Part shown: positions 48,175 to 56,700 of the stretch, piece by piece
Numbering within the stretch: the first letter of the stretch is position 1
Layout: each line of letters begins with the position of its first letter
Assembly (NCBI GenBank): GCA_021852345.1
Contig: JAJZNL010000014.1
Coordinates: forward strand, 1-64,000
Reading direction: 5' to 3'
From: Actinomycetes bacterium
Lineage (GTDB): Bacteria > Actinomycetota > Acidimicrobiia > Acidimicrobiales > JABEUL01
DNA: 64,000 nt
Notes under the pieces: model-generated
The model's database searches: none
What the model was told of the DNA's origin: nothing
What the model saw: the letters and a program-made list of their open reading frames with translations, nothing else
Program-made: the position numbers and the translations under genes

Positions 48175-48585
48175 GTGACAATTACTCCGCAAGTACCGCC
48201 TCCGTGTGATCTAACTTTGGGAATGATTTGTTTGGATAAGTTGAAACCAGGGACATCAAGATGGTATATGCGCGTATCTGAACGGTTTTTAAATCCAGTC
48301 GGTGTAATGCAGGGCGGATTTGTCTGCGCCTTTGTAGATTCGGCAATGGGTGCCAGCGTGATGACTTATGCTAATCAAATGAATCCCGAGTTGAAATTGA
48401 AAGCTGCAAACGCGGAACTGAAAATCTCTTTAATAAGACCAATATTTAAAGATGTGGATATATACTGCGATGCCACAGTACTATCTGGTGGTAGGAAGGT
48501 AGTTTTTGTCGAAGCAACCGTAACAGATGAAAGCGGCAAACTTTTTGCAAAGGCTAGTTCGACGTATTTAGTGTTGGAACGTTAA
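48175..48585 (+). CDS. PaaI-family acyl-CoA thioesterase
   Basis: Hot-dog fold thioesterase of 136 residues. FLNPVGVMQGGFVCAFVDSAMGASVMTY near 42-68 is the PaaI/YbgC-type active-site helix region; LKISLIRPIF and KVVFVEATVTDESGKLFAKASSTYLVL complete the fold. GTG start at 48175, 61 bp from the divergent helicase gene. The acyl substrate cannot be told. Confidence 0.85.
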   Translation: MTITPQVPPPCDLTLGMICLDKLKPGTSRWYMRVSERFLNPVGVMQGGFVCAFVDSAMGASVMTYANQMNPELKLKAANAELKISLIRPIFKDVDIYCDATVLSGGRKVVFVEATVTDESGKLFAKASSTYLVLER

Positions 48586-48665
48586 GATTGATACAATTGC
48601 TTAATTTGCGATGCTATTTGAACTAGATTTATATAAATGTTTGTTTCGCTGGGACTTGAAATATT

Positions 48666-49037
48666 ATGACTGAAGATTTAAATATAGATAAGGCTGAAGG
48701 CAAGAAATCAATTACATTGAGCGAGTCTTTTAATGTTTTAAATGAAATCAGCTCGACAAAAGATATGATTATCGGCTATGTCAAGCAAGAGACGCTTGCT
48801 CCGATTATGGCGTTGAAAAGAAAAATCATATTTGGTTTAATCGGGGCATTGTGCTACGGTTTCGGATTATTAATGATTTCTATCGGCTTACTAAGATTTT
48901 TACAGGGTGAATTTTACGTGTTTCATGGCAATTTAAACTTTTTGCCTTATATTATTGATTTCTTCGCAACTTTGATTCTGGCAATTATTTTTGGGATGCT
49001 CGCAATTTCTAAGGCCATAAAGCATAAAAGTAACTAA
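48666..49037 (+). CDS. Phage-holin-like (holin-X/YqjE-type) membrane protein
   Basis: A 123-residue protein with a soluble N-terminal third and two membrane helices (about 62-84 and 99-118) joined by a short loop. The layout and sequence (LKRKIIFGLIGALCYGFGLLM) fit the holin-X superfamily known in actinobacteria and as YqjE in enterobacteria. It leads a set with the next two small genes, as in the actinobacterial trio of holin-X, DUF3618-like and DUF4235-like proteins, which have no prophage connection. Function in envelope physiology is unproven. Confidence 0.65.
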   Translation: MTEDLNIDKAEGKKSITLSESFNVLNEISSTKDMIIGYVKQETLAPIMALKRKIIFGLIGALCYGFGLLMISIGLLRFLQGEFYVFHGNLNFLPYIIDFFATLILAIIFGMLAISKAIKHKSN

Positions 49038-49131
49038 ACAAAAAAAAGAATTTATGACATTTTAGACTTTTGATCGTTTAGACATCTTTTGTAAAAATCG
49101 ATAGCCACCAATATTAAAATTAGGGTACAAC

Positions 49132-49356
49132 ATGAATGAATCCACTGAAAATAAAATTACGTTAAGTGATATAGAATCTAAAATACGAAATATCGATAAA
49201 CAATTGACGGGAACGGTAAGGCAGTATTCCGAAGGTGCAGCTAAAACTGGTGCTATTTCGATTGTCGGGATCGGAATTTTAATTATTTTGGCTTACCTGA
49301 TGGGACGTAAAAGCGGAAGATTAAAATCAACCTTTGTCGAGATAAGGCGTAAGTAA
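49132..49356 (+). CDS. Small single-span membrane protein (DUF3618-like)
   Basis: A 74-residue protein: polar helix (SDIESKIRNIDKQLTGTVRQ, residues 12-31), then one membrane segment (AISIVGIGILIILAYLMG) and a basic tail. The arrangement is like DUF3618/YqjD-type proteins, though the family match is by pattern, not by strict sequence. Follows the holin-X-like gene by 94 bp and the next gene begins 1 bp after its stop. Confidence 0.6.
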   Translation: MNESTENKITLSDIESKIRNIDKQLTGTVRQYSEGAAKTGAISIVGIGILIILAYLMGRKSGRLKSTFVEIRRK

Positions 49357-49357
49357 C

Positions 49358-49573
49358 TTGGAATCCGTCGACAAGTTTAAGGATTATTTAAGCATAAAGA
49401 GGTTGTTTCAAAAAGGCCTCAAGACTCAAAATCGAAATTTAATTGTCGCCTCTGTTGCTTTGTTTGCTTTTAAGAAAATTAGAAAATATGCTTCTAGTGA
49501 AACTAAAGGCTATAAACTCAAGCCAGGCGAAACAATTGAAATATCCTTCACAAAAAAGCAACTGAAAAACTAA
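49358..49573 (+). CDS. Small basic protein of the holin-X set
   Basis: A 71-residue Lys-rich protein starting from TTG at 49358, one base after the stop of the previous gene. It has a weak hydrophobic helix (NLIVASVALFAFKKIRK) and a C-terminal beta-like YKLKPGETIEISFTKKQ. The last motif recalls small actinobacterial DUF4235-type proteins. Close spacing suggests it is translated with the preceding gene. Function unknown. Confidence 0.6.
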   Translation: MESVDKFKDYLSIKRLFQKGLKTQNRNLIVASVALFAFKKIRKYASSETKGYKLKPGETIEISFTKKQLKN

Positions 49574-49693
49574 ACAAGCAGGGGGGTCTTGGTTGTTAAA
49601 TTCGCGGTTTGATTTGATGTTAGATTTTGTCTCTAAAGTAAATAAGATCAAAAGCGAATTAGACTCAGAACATAATCATGCATAGATACGCTC

Positions 49694-50470
49694 ATGAATA
49701 ATTTGAATATGACTAATGAATTCTGCCCAGGCGACCGGGTATTGTTGATCGACAACAAACAGCGTAGCTATCTTTTGACATTGAAAGAAGATGGTAAATT
49801 TCACTCGCATGCTGGCATAATCGATCATTTTGATATTATCGGTAAGCACGAAGGTGTCAAATTGACAACCTCTAAAGGTTATAAAGTAATAGCATTCAGG
49901 CCGACCTTGGAGGATATCGTATATAAGATGCCTCGGGGAGCCCAAGTTATTTACCCAAAAGATATTGGTAAAATATTAATTGCAGCAGATATCTATCCTG
50001 GTGCAGCGGTTATCGAATCTGGAGTTGGGTCTGGGGCACTGTCGATGGCGATGTTACGGTGCGGTGCCAAGATAATCGGTTACGAAATCAGGGATGACTT
50101 TGCCACGGTAGCTCAAAATAATGTTCATAATTTTTTAAACACGCCTTATGAGTACGATGTAAAGATTAAAGATATCTACGAGGGGATAGACGAAACTAAT
50201 ATCGACAGGATCATTTTGGATCTGCCAGAACCTCACAGAGTTGTCATTTACGCCAAAGTGAGCTTAAAAAAAGGTGGGATTTTTTTATCATACCTGCCGA
50301 CAATAAATCAGGTATCTATTTTGGTCGAAGAGTTAAAAGAGTATGATTTCGATGATATAAGCGTGACTGAAACACTTGAAAGATCTTGGTACGTCACCAA
50401 ACGTAGCGTGCGACCCGATCACAGAATGGTGGCGCACACGGGTTTTATAATTAAATCGAGAAATACCTAA
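49694..50470 (+). CDS. trmI: tRNA (adenine-58-N1)-methyltransferase TrmI
   Basis: SAM-dependent enzyme methylating A58 in the T loop of tRNA. The 258-residue protein has an N-terminal barrel (FCPGDRVLLIDNKQRSYLLTL), YPKDIGKILIAADIYPGAAVIESGVGSGALS (SAM-binding motif I, near 105), DRIILDLPEPHR (catalytic Asp motif IV) and the C-terminal RPDHRMVAHTGFI. In actinobacteria trmI commonly lies next to the proteasome operon, as here. A strong hairpin follows the stop. Confidence 0.93.
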   Translation: MNNLNMTNEFCPGDRVLLIDNKQRSYLLTLKEDGKFHSHAGIIDHFDIIGKHEGVKLTTSKGYKVIAFRPTLEDIVYKMPRGAQVIYPKDIGKILIAADIYPGAAVIESGVGSGALSMAMLRCGAKIIGYEIRDDFATVAQNNVHNFLNTPYEYDVKIKDIYEGIDETNIDRIILDLPEPHRVVIYAKVSLKKGGIFLSYLPTINQVSILVEELKEYDFDDISVTETLERSWYVTKRSVRPDHRMVAHTGFIIKSRNT

Positions 50471-50484
50471 TCATGTTCTGTAAA

Positions 50485-50526
50485 AACGTCACTAAGTAGT
50501 TCAAGATTGAACTACTTAGTGACGTT
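50485..50526. terminator. Strong 19-bp stem after trmI, probably bidirectional
   Basis: Perfect 19-base arms 50485-50503 and 50508-50526 with loop AGAT. It lies 14 bp after the trmI stop and before the convergent repeat-protein gene. The flanks are A-rich on one side and lack a clean T run on the other, so part of its role could be transcript stabilisation. Confidence 0.7.
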
Positions 50527-50570
50527 AACTTAAATTTCATTAGCTATTTCATGAAACTAATTGTTTTTCA

Positions 50571-50604
50571 ACTTAGAAACATTAAAAACTTAGAAACATT
50601 AAAA
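50571..50604. repeat. 17-bp perfect tandem duplication
   Basis: ACTTAGAAACATTAAAA occurs twice head to tail, 50571-50587 and 50588-50604, in the intergenic gap between the trmI hairpin and the repeat-protein gene. Confidence 0.85.
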
Positions 50605-50653
50605 TTGTGACGTTTCTATGAATAACATTCTGAAATACGTTGATCATATTAAT

Positions 50654-51652
50654 TTAAGTGGTTGTCGGTCCGCTAGTCGCTCCAGTATTGCCGCTACCAC
50701 TGTTATTCCCAGAGTTGCTTGTTGTGCCGCTGTTTGAACCAGAGTTGCTTGTTGTTCCACTGTTAGTCCCAGAATTGCTTGTTGTGCCACTGTTGGAGTT
50801 TGTGCTACTGCTGGTTCCACTGTTATTCCCAGAGTTGCTTGTTGTGCCACTGTTGGAGTTTGTGCTACTGCTGGTTCCACTGTTAGTCCCAGAATTGCCG
50901 CTGTTACCGCTGTTTGAACCAGAGTTGCCAGAACCTGAATTTGGAGTCAGATTAACATACCACTTTCCGGAGATAAGCACACAAGGAACCTCAAAAAACT
51001 GTGCATTGGTTGACGATGAATTCAGACTTTTCCAAGCAGATTGAAATCCACTATTATTCGATGGCAACCCTTTTTTAGGGTTGGAATTGGAAAAACACTG
51101 GTTGAAGCCTGGAGCCGAGATACATATTTTACCGGTAAAGACAACAATTGCTTGGCTTCCATCGACAAAGTCGTCTCCAGCGACCATGTTGAGTTTGACA
51201 TTTTTACTCAATACAGTTTCAATTTTAACTAACTCTTTATGGCAATAATTTTGATATTGTGGAACAACTACTCCACATGCCTGCGATTGATTGTTGTTCT
51301 TAAAGCCGTTCCAAAATGTTTGAGCTGTGGGTACAGGCGAACCTGGACCACTATTCTTGTTTAGAAGCAACACTGCTCCTCCAATAAGAATTATTAACAC
51401 AATGACGGCTATCAAAATTGGGGCCAACCTATTTTTTTTGACTTGACCAGGGCCTTGTCCACCAACCGGAGAAACTGGATTTCCATATGAAGGTTGTTGA
51501 AAAGGTTGTTGATTAAAACCTGATTGTTGCCCCGGGTTGTAAGGCTGTCCTGGTGTCTGTTGGCTGGGGTTACTTGTTTCAGGTGATTGTGGTGGATACC
51601 ACTTACCGTCAGATGCCTGCCACCACCCCGAACCACCGGAATAATCACTCAC
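50654..51652 (-). CDS. Membrane protein with WYPP N-terminal motif and Ser/Asn/Gly/Thr repeat tail
   Basis: A 332-residue protein starting at GTG 51652, chosen because GGAGG lies 8 bases upstream; longer in-frame starts exist but lack a binding site. The N-terminus SGGSGWWQASDGKWYPPQ is a DUF2510-like WW motif common in Acidimicrobiia. A Pro/Gln/Asn linker, one membrane helix (PILIAVIVLIILIGGAVLLL) and an extracellular domain with Cys pairs (QACGVVVPQYQNYC; KICISAPGFNQC) follow. The last 85 residues are low-complexity Ser, Asn, Gly, Thr, encoded by 60-bp tandem repeats, perhaps a wall-spanning or glycosylated stalk. Function unknown. It interrupts trmI and the ferredoxin gene. Confidence 0.82.
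   Translation of the reverse strand: MSDYSGGSGWWQASDGKWYPPQSPETSNPSQQTPGQPYNPGQQSGFNQQPFQQPSYGNPVSPVGGQGPGQVKKNRLAPILIAVIVLIILIGGAVLLLNKNSGPGSPVPTAQTFWNGFKNNNQSQACGVVVPQYQNYCHKELVKIETVLSKNVKLNMVAGDDFVDGSQAIVVFTGKICISAPGFNQCFSNSNPKKGLPSNNSGFQSAWKSLNSSSTNAQFFEVPCVLISGKWYVNLTPNSGSGNSGSNSGNSGNSGTNSGTSSSTNSNSGTTSNSGNNSGTSSSTNSNSGTTSNSGTNSGTTSNSGSNSGTTSNSGNNSGSGNTGATSGPTTT
50701..50898. repeat. 60-bp tandem repeats encoding the Ser/Asn/Gly/Thr tail
   Basis: Units 50761-50820 and 50821-50880 differ at two positions; 50701-50760 is a diverged copy and 50881-50898 begins another. Each unit codes for 20 residues in frame, so copy-number change would alter stalk length without shifting the frame. Confidence 0.9.
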
Positions 51653-52408
51653 TTTATAGTCCTCCTTTTGTAATTCAGGTATTTGCATACAAATACCATC
51701 GTGCATAAATCTTAGCAATCCCAGATATAGCTTTAAGAATTGGTACTTAAGATTAATTCAAATTATACTATAAATGCTTTGTTATTGAAACGAATGGCAA
51801 TATAAACTATATGTTTGATTTGTTAGTTTGTTTAATGTATAGCCCAGCCATTGCTATTTTTATTTGAATACTTATTTGAATCTTTTTTAAAACTATCCGA
51901 TACTGATTGGTTACAATCTGATCGAAATTCCTGTTACATGAATAAAATTTAGTAAAGAAATTTCTGATCGGATTGTATTGAAATGAATATTCGCTAATTA
52001 AATTAGTTTTATTGCTTTTCGGTAGTTGTCGTTTTTCGACGTTTAAGAGAAATATATTGAATTCTAACCGTTGATAAAATATAAAAACTTTTGCACAAAG
52101 ATTTACCGTTTTTAGCAAAAATCAGGGCTATCGTGCCAAAACAACCAACAATTAATAGGAATATGCTATTAATTGTTGAGTATTAGATGATTGCCGTTTT
52201 TGAGAAAATTGTTTTGCCGAGCACGAGCCTGTCATGTTTAAAAGTGACAGGTCTCAAATAGTTAAATTATCGACAAGAATCGTCCATAAAATAATTTTTA
52301 AAGCTATAGATACTGTTAAGTAATGTAGATTTTTATACAAAAAAAGGTGAAAGCGTCAAGAATATAGAACAACCACACTGATTTTAAATCAAAACTGGGA
52401 GACAGAAC
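51653..52408. other. Long intergenic region with hairpins
   Basis: About 755 bp between the repeat-protein gene start and the end of the ferredoxin gene. A 13-base perfect stem (52146-52158 with 52166-52178) and a second stem (52225-52234 with 52245-52255, one bulge) occur close together, and could bound a small RNA or mark transcript ends. No credible gene: the 103-codon minus frame 51807-52118 is an AT-composition artefact. Confidence 0.4.
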
Positions 52409-52645
52409 TTAGTCTTCGACTACAAAAATACATTCTCCCGGGCATTCTTCAGCTGCCTCTCTAACTGAATCTTCTAAGCCGTCTGGTACGATTGCCTGTC
52501 CATCGGAACCGCCGGGGCTGTCTAAAACCTTGTCTCCATCTTTGACATAAGCGAGTCCATCATCCTGCAGAGAAAATACCGCAGGGCAAATCTCCTCGCA
52601 AAGACCGTCTCCGGTACATAAATCTTGATCAATCCAGACTTTCAT
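52409..52645 (-). CDS. Small ferredoxin
   Basis: A 78-residue acidic iron-sulfur protein with CTGDGLCEEICPAVF (residues 10-24) and a distal CPGECIF near 68-74. The second position of the first motif is Thr-Gly-Asp instead of CxxC, as in 3Fe-4S or mixed-cluster actinobacterial ferredoxins serving cytochromes P450 and other oxygenases. The gene next to arc is conserved in other actinobacteria. It is divergent from arc; the intergenic region has a GTTAC-N5-GTAAC site 138 bp upstream of its start. Confidence 0.88.
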   Translation of the reverse strand: MKVWIDQDLCTGDGLCEEICPAVFSLQDDGLAYVKDGDKVLDSPGGSDGQAIVPDGLEDSVREAAEECPGECIFVVED

Positions 52646-53163
52646 TAATCCTCACAACCTGTTAAATTACTGTATTAAATATTTTGTTGACTTCACGAAT
52701 TAACTAACTCAAATTAAGAACAGCTTTTACAGTTGGCAACCGCAACAGATACAACGTTATACTTAATAAATTTACAGTTCCTGTTACTTGTCGTAACGAC
52801 AAATAGGTACAAGTTTATAAAAATACTCAGTTTTCAAAATACCGAGCTCATAAAAAGCATTTTAAATTGAACATTCAGTTGCATTAAATAGCCTAATTAC
52901 TGTTGATAGCAATTCGTTTTAATTAGATTATAGTTTAAATTTCCGGCTACAAATTGAATTTGATTAAATTTTAGCCGAAAATATAAGTAACAATAGTTAA
53001 AATAAAAAGACTAATTAGACAGTCTCGCTTTGATACAATTCGATGACTAAATATTATAGAGAATATTACATTATGATGACATTTAATAGAAAATATATTC
53101 TAAAGTGAAATTGGGTGACGATAATTGTCGATATATTTATTAAGGTTATTGTAAGAGGGTTAA
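52646..53163. promoter_or_regulatory. Divergent regulatory region ferredoxin / arc
   Basis: 518 bp, AT-rich, no gene. On the plus strand TTGATA (53030-53035) and TATTAT (53052-53057), 16 bp apart, make a candidate arc promoter; another pair, TTGATT (52960-52965) and TATAAG (52982-52987), lies further up. On the minus strand a TATAAC box lies just downstream of the dyad at 52783-52797, so the dyad would cover the ferredoxin promoter. Ribosome binding site AAGAGGG precedes arc. Confidence 0.45.
52783..52797. promoter_or_regulatory. Third GTTAC-N5-GTAAC dyad, upstream of the ferredoxin
   Basis: GTTACTTGTCGTAAC matches the two operators at 40097-40127 at all ten defined positions. It also overlaps the dyad TTGTCGT-A-ACGACAA (52788-52802). 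Position fits control of the ferredoxin gene. Confidence 0.6.
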
Positions 53164-54942
53164 ATGAGTAATAACAGCGAAATTCCGACTAACAGAAACG
53201 AATTAATAATAAGGGAATATGAGGGGCGTATATCTGATCTTACCGAGCAGGTAGTAAATCTAGAGGAAGACTTATCTATTCTAAGGCGTAGAATGTCTGA
53301 GTCTCCTTCTCGTATTCATCAACTCGAAGAAAAATTACTTGAGACAAAGGGTCTGTTAAGTCAGGCCGTCGCTAAAAATGAAAAACTTACATTCACTCTT
53401 CAGCAAGCTAAAGAGCATATTGCGGCTCTGAGAGAGGAAGTTGAAAAATTAACTCAGCCGCCGTGTGGTTACGGAACTTTCGTCAATTTAAATGACGACG
53501 GTACTGCAGATATCATAACTAGCGGTCGAAAAATGAGGGTTTCTGTATCACCGGCTGTTGAAACGTCGAAATTGTACGTGGGTGACGAAGTTTTGCTTAA
53601 TGAGTCTTTTAATATTATTCATTCAAGATCACCGGAAATCATCGGAGAAGTGGTCACGATCAAGGATGTCTTAAGTAATAAAAGCGTTGTCGTCATCGGT
53701 AGAGCGGACGACGAAAAGGTTGTCGAGCTCGCAGACACCTTGATTGGTGTACGATTGAGGGTTGGTGATTCGGTGGTACTGGACCCCAAATCCCAACTTG
53801 CCTTAGAGAAGATAGAAAAACCTGAAGTTGAAGATATTGTATTAGAGGAGGTGCCTGACGTTACCTATAATGATGTCGGCGGGTTGGATGACCAAATTGA
53901 GGCGATTACCGACGCGGTAGAACTTCCTTACATGTATAAACATCTTTTCAAAGAGTACAGGTTACCAGCACCCAAAGGCATATTGTTATATGGTCCACCT
54001 GGCTGCGGCAAAACGTTGATAGCTAAAGCAGTTGCCAACTCTTTGGCTAAAAAAGTTGCCGAACTTACAAATCAGCCATCGGTTAGAAGTTATTTTTTAA
54101 ACATTAAAGGACCAGAGCTTCTTAATAAATACGTCGGGGAGACAGAGCGACAAATTCGTCTAGTTTTTCAGCGCGCACGCGAAAAAGCAGACGAAGGCGT
54201 TCCAGTGATAGTATTTTTTGATGAGATGGATTCTCTATTTCGCACCAGGGGAACGGGAATTAGCTCTGATATGGAGTCTACCATTGTTCCTCAACTTTTA
54301 GCTGAAATTGACGGAGTCGAAGCTTTACGCGACGTTATCGTTATCGGGGCATCCAACAGGGAGGATTTAATCGATCCTGCCATATTAAGACCTGGAAGGT
54401 TGGACGTTAAAATTAAAATTGAAAGACCAGACGAGATAGCTGCAGAACAAATTTTTAGTCGTTATCTTACCGAGGAGTTGCCGATTTCTCAAGCTGACAT
54501 TGATAAATATGGAAAAGGCGATAAGACACTTGCCATCAATGAAATGATTAAAGCAATCGTAACTGAAATGTACCGTACTGATCAGGATAATGAATTTTTA
54601 GAAGTTACTTATCAAAACGGCGACAAAGAGATCTTGTATTTTAAAGACTTTTCGTCTGGTGCAATGATAGAGAATATCGTCAGAAGAGCCAAGAAATCGG
54701 CAATAAAAAGGGAAATTTCTATTGGGAAAGGCGGAATCTGTTATTCGGATATTTCTGAATCCATAAGACAGGAATACAAGGAAAATGAAGATTTACCAAA
54801 TACGACCAATCCTGATGATTGGGCGCGTATTTCCGGTAAAAAGGGTGAGAGAATTGTATACGTACGAACCCTTATTGCTAAAGGTGACAATAATGCTGGA
54901 GGAAGGGCAATTCATACAGTCGGGACTGGACAATACTTGTGA
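53164..54942 (+). CDS. arc: Proteasome-associated ATPase ARC/Mpa
   Basis: Hexameric AAA ATPase that unfolds pupylated proteins into the 20S core. The 592-residue protein has an N-terminal coiled coil (about 10-95) that binds Pup, two OB folds (about 95-235), then the AAA domain with Walker [10 protein letters not shown] near 277, Walker [13 protein letters not shown], arginine finger region [12 protein letters not shown], and the C-terminal GQYL tail, whose penultimate Tyr docks into the core. The start is ATG after AAGAGGG. It leads the operon arc-dop-pup-prcB-prcA. Confidence 0.97.
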   Translation: MSNNSEIPTNRNELIIREYEGRISDLTEQVVNLEEDLSILRRRMSESPSRIHQLEEKLLETKGLLSQAVAKNEKLTFTLQQAKEHIAALREEVEKLTQPPCGYGTFVNLNDDGTADIITSGRKMRVSVSPAVETSKLYVGDEVLLNESFNIIHSRSPEIIGEVVTIKDVLSNKSVVVIGRADDEKVVELADTLIGVRLRVGDSVVLDPKSQLALEKIEKPEVEDIVLEEVPDVTYNDVGGLDDQIEAITDAVELPYMYKHLFKEYRLPAPKGILLYGPPGCGKTLIAKAVANSLAKKVAELTNQPSVRSYFLNIKGPELLNKYVGETERQIRLVFQRAREKADEGVPVIVFFDEMDSLFRTRGTGISSDMESTIVPQLLAEIDGVEALRDVIVIGASNREDLIDPAILRPGRLDVKIKIERPDEIAAEQIFSRYLTEELPISQADIDKYGKGDKTLAINEMIKAIVTEMYRTDQDNEFLEVTYQNGDKEILYFKDFSSGAMIENIVRRAKKSAIKREISIGKGGICYSDISESIRQEYKENEDLPNTTNPDDWARISGKKGERIVYVRTLIAKGDNNAGGRAIHTVGTGQYL

Positions 54943-54975
54943 TTTATTGTTGTTACTCTACTAGAATTTATAATA

Positions 54976-56463
54976 ATGGCTATCAAGAAAATAGTAGGCA
55001 TAGAAACTGAATACGGAATAGCGGCTAAAGGAAAGCTCTCCACTAATCCTGTGTCTGCATCGTCGTATCTAGTTAATTGTTACGCCCATGCAATGTTTGA
55101 AAAAAATACAGGTTGGGACTTTACCGATGAGCAACCAGGTAATGATGCTAGGGGATTTCTTGCCGCGTCTTCCGTCGTACCGCTGATTGAAACTCAACTA
55201 ATAAATATCGTGCTTTACAATGGAGCACGGTTTTATGTGGATCATGCGCATCCCGAATACTCGTCTCCCGAATGCGGTTCTCCGCTCGAAGCTACTTTAT
55301 ATGACGCAGCAGGTCAACTCGTATTAAAAAAAGCCATGAAGAAGGCCAAAGAGACATTGTCCGAAAACGAAGAAATTGTCGTTTATAAAAATAATTCCGA
55401 CGGAAAGGGAAATTCATACGGTTGTCATGAAAACTATCTCATGGACAGATCCGTGCCTTTCTCTAAAATTGTCGATGAAATTCTACCTTTTTTGGTTACC
55501 CGGCAGATATTTTGTGGTGCGGGTAAGGTCGGAAGTGAAAATACGAAAGATAAAGTGGATTTTCAGATATCTCAAAGGGCTGATTTTTTCGAAGAGGTAG
55601 TAGGTTTGGAAACGACTACCAAGAGACCGTTGGTAAATACTAGAGATGAGCCCCATTCCAATAGCGAGAAATACAGAAGACTTCACCTTATTTTGGGGGA
55701 TGCCAATATGAGCCAGGTATCCACGTTTTTAAAGCTGGGCACAACCGCATTGGTGTTGGCAATGATAGAAGATAATGTATTCTTTAAAGGTTCGTTACGT
55801 TTGGAAGATCCCGTGAGAGATATAAAACGTATTTCGCACGATATTGAATTAACTTATCTGTTGAAAGCTGACGGTTCTAAGGAATTTTCTGCACTTGATA
55901 TACAGTACCTATTCTTGGAAGCCGCACAAGATTATGTATTAAAAGGCGGTGGAGAGGTAGTCGGAGGAGATGAAATTGCCAAACAGATTCTAGAACGGTG
56001 GGAAAATACTCTCGAAGGTCTTTCCCAGGACCCGCTCTCTCTGTATAAAACAGTAGACTGGATAGCAAAGTATCGAATTATGGATGCATATCGAAACAAA
56101 CATAGTCTAAATTGGAGATCTGAAAAGCTTGCAGCGATAGACCTTCAATATCATGACATCCGAGATGATAAGTCACTTTTCAACCTTGCCAATATGGAAA
56201 CTTTGTTTATGGAGAGTGAATTGAGAGTTGCCGAAAAAGAACCTCCACATTCAACCCGAGCTTACTTCAGAGGAAAAATGTTGTCTAAGTGGCCTGCTAA
56301 TATTGTTAGCGCCAACTGGGATTCAATTGTACTTGATTTAGGGGGAAAGTCTCTTAAAAAAATACCTATGCTCGATCCTATGAAAGGAACCTTTGAAATT
56401 GTTGCTAATTTAATAGATGAAACAAATTCAGTTGATGAGTTGATTGAAAAACTAGAATCATAA
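54976..56463 (+). CDS. dop: Pup deamidase/depupylase (Dop)
   Basis: Glutamine-synthetase-like enzyme that removes Pup from substrates and, where Pup ends in Gln, deamidates it. The 495-residue protein begins KKIVGIETEYGIAA and has the Dop loop DFTDEQPGNDARGF near 49-62, which separates Dop from the ligase PafA, then YVDHAHPEYSSPEC, YKNNSDGKGNSYGCHENYL, and NTRDEPHSNSEKYRRLH. The C-terminus AYFRGKML and VLDLGG is also of the Dop type, while GCHENYL and CGAGKV read like PafA, so the assignment rests mainly on the loop. Between arc and pup, its usual place. Confidence 0.93.
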   Translation: MAIKKIVGIETEYGIAAKGKLSTNPVSASSYLVNCYAHAMFEKNTGWDFTDEQPGNDARGFLAASSVVPLIETQLINIVLYNGARFYVDHAHPEYSSPECGSPLEATLYDAAGQLVLKKAMKKAKETLSENEEIVVYKNNSDGKGNSYGCHENYLMDRSVPFSKIVDEILPFLVTRQIFCGAGKVGSENTKDKVDFQISQRADFFEEVVGLETTTKRPLVNTRDEPHSNSEKYRRLHLILGDANMSQVSTFLKLGTTALVLAMIEDNVFFKGSLRLEDPVRDIKRISHDIELTYLLKADGSKEFSALDIQYLFLEAAQDYVLKGGGEVVGGDEIAKQILERWENTLEGLSQDPLSLYKTVDWIAKYRIMDAYRNKHSLNWRSEKLAAIDLQYHDIRDDKSLFNLANMETLFMESELRVAEKEPPHSTRAYFRGKMLSKWPANIVSANWDSIVLDLGGKSLKKIPMLDPMKGTFEIVANLIDETNSVDELIEKLES

Positions 56464-56493
56464 AAAATATATTTATTAAATAAGGTTAGTGCT

Positions 56494-56700
56494 ATGAGCG
56501 AACGGGAACAAAAAAGAAAACCGACTGAGTCCAAAGAGGTCACTGAAGAAACGGCCGATGAATTGGTATCGGTACACACATCTTCAAGTGGAGAAAAATT
56601 AAAAGCCGAGATGGACGATCTTTTGGATGAGATCGATGAAGTATTGGAAGAAAACGCCGAAGAGTTTGTTAGAAACTACGTTCAGAAAGGCGGAGAGTGA
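56494..56700 (+). CDS. pup: Prokaryotic ubiquitin-like protein Pup
   Basis: A 68-residue, highly acidic, intrinsically disordered tag, ending GGE. The C-terminal half (AEMDDLLDEIDEVLEENAEE and FVRNYVQKGG) matches the ARC-binding helix of Pup. Mycobacterial Pup ends in Gln and must be deamidated to Glu; here the codon GAG before TGA already encodes Glu, so the tag is ready for ligation. The stop overlaps prcB (GTGA), giving translational coupling. Confidence 0.95.
   Translation: MSEREQKRKPTESKEVTEETADELVSVHTSSSGEKLKAEMDDLLDEIDEVLEENAEEFVRNYVQKGGE

Noticed and set aside
48666..49573. Prophage remnant because of holin-like gene
   Set aside because: No integrase, capsid, tail or lysin gene nearby; the holin-X type is a cellular family.
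50644..50880. Minus-strand frame with regular QTPTVAQQ-type repeats
   Set aside because: Its regularity comes from the 60-bp repeats of the real gene at 50654-51652 read out of frame.
50701..50898. Repeats as a CRISPR array
   Set aside because: Units are contiguous without spacers and encode protein in frame.
51807..52118. 103-codon minus-strand frame
   Set aside because: Translation dominated by Asn, Ile, Lys and Phe as expected from AT-rich noncoding DNA; no start signal.
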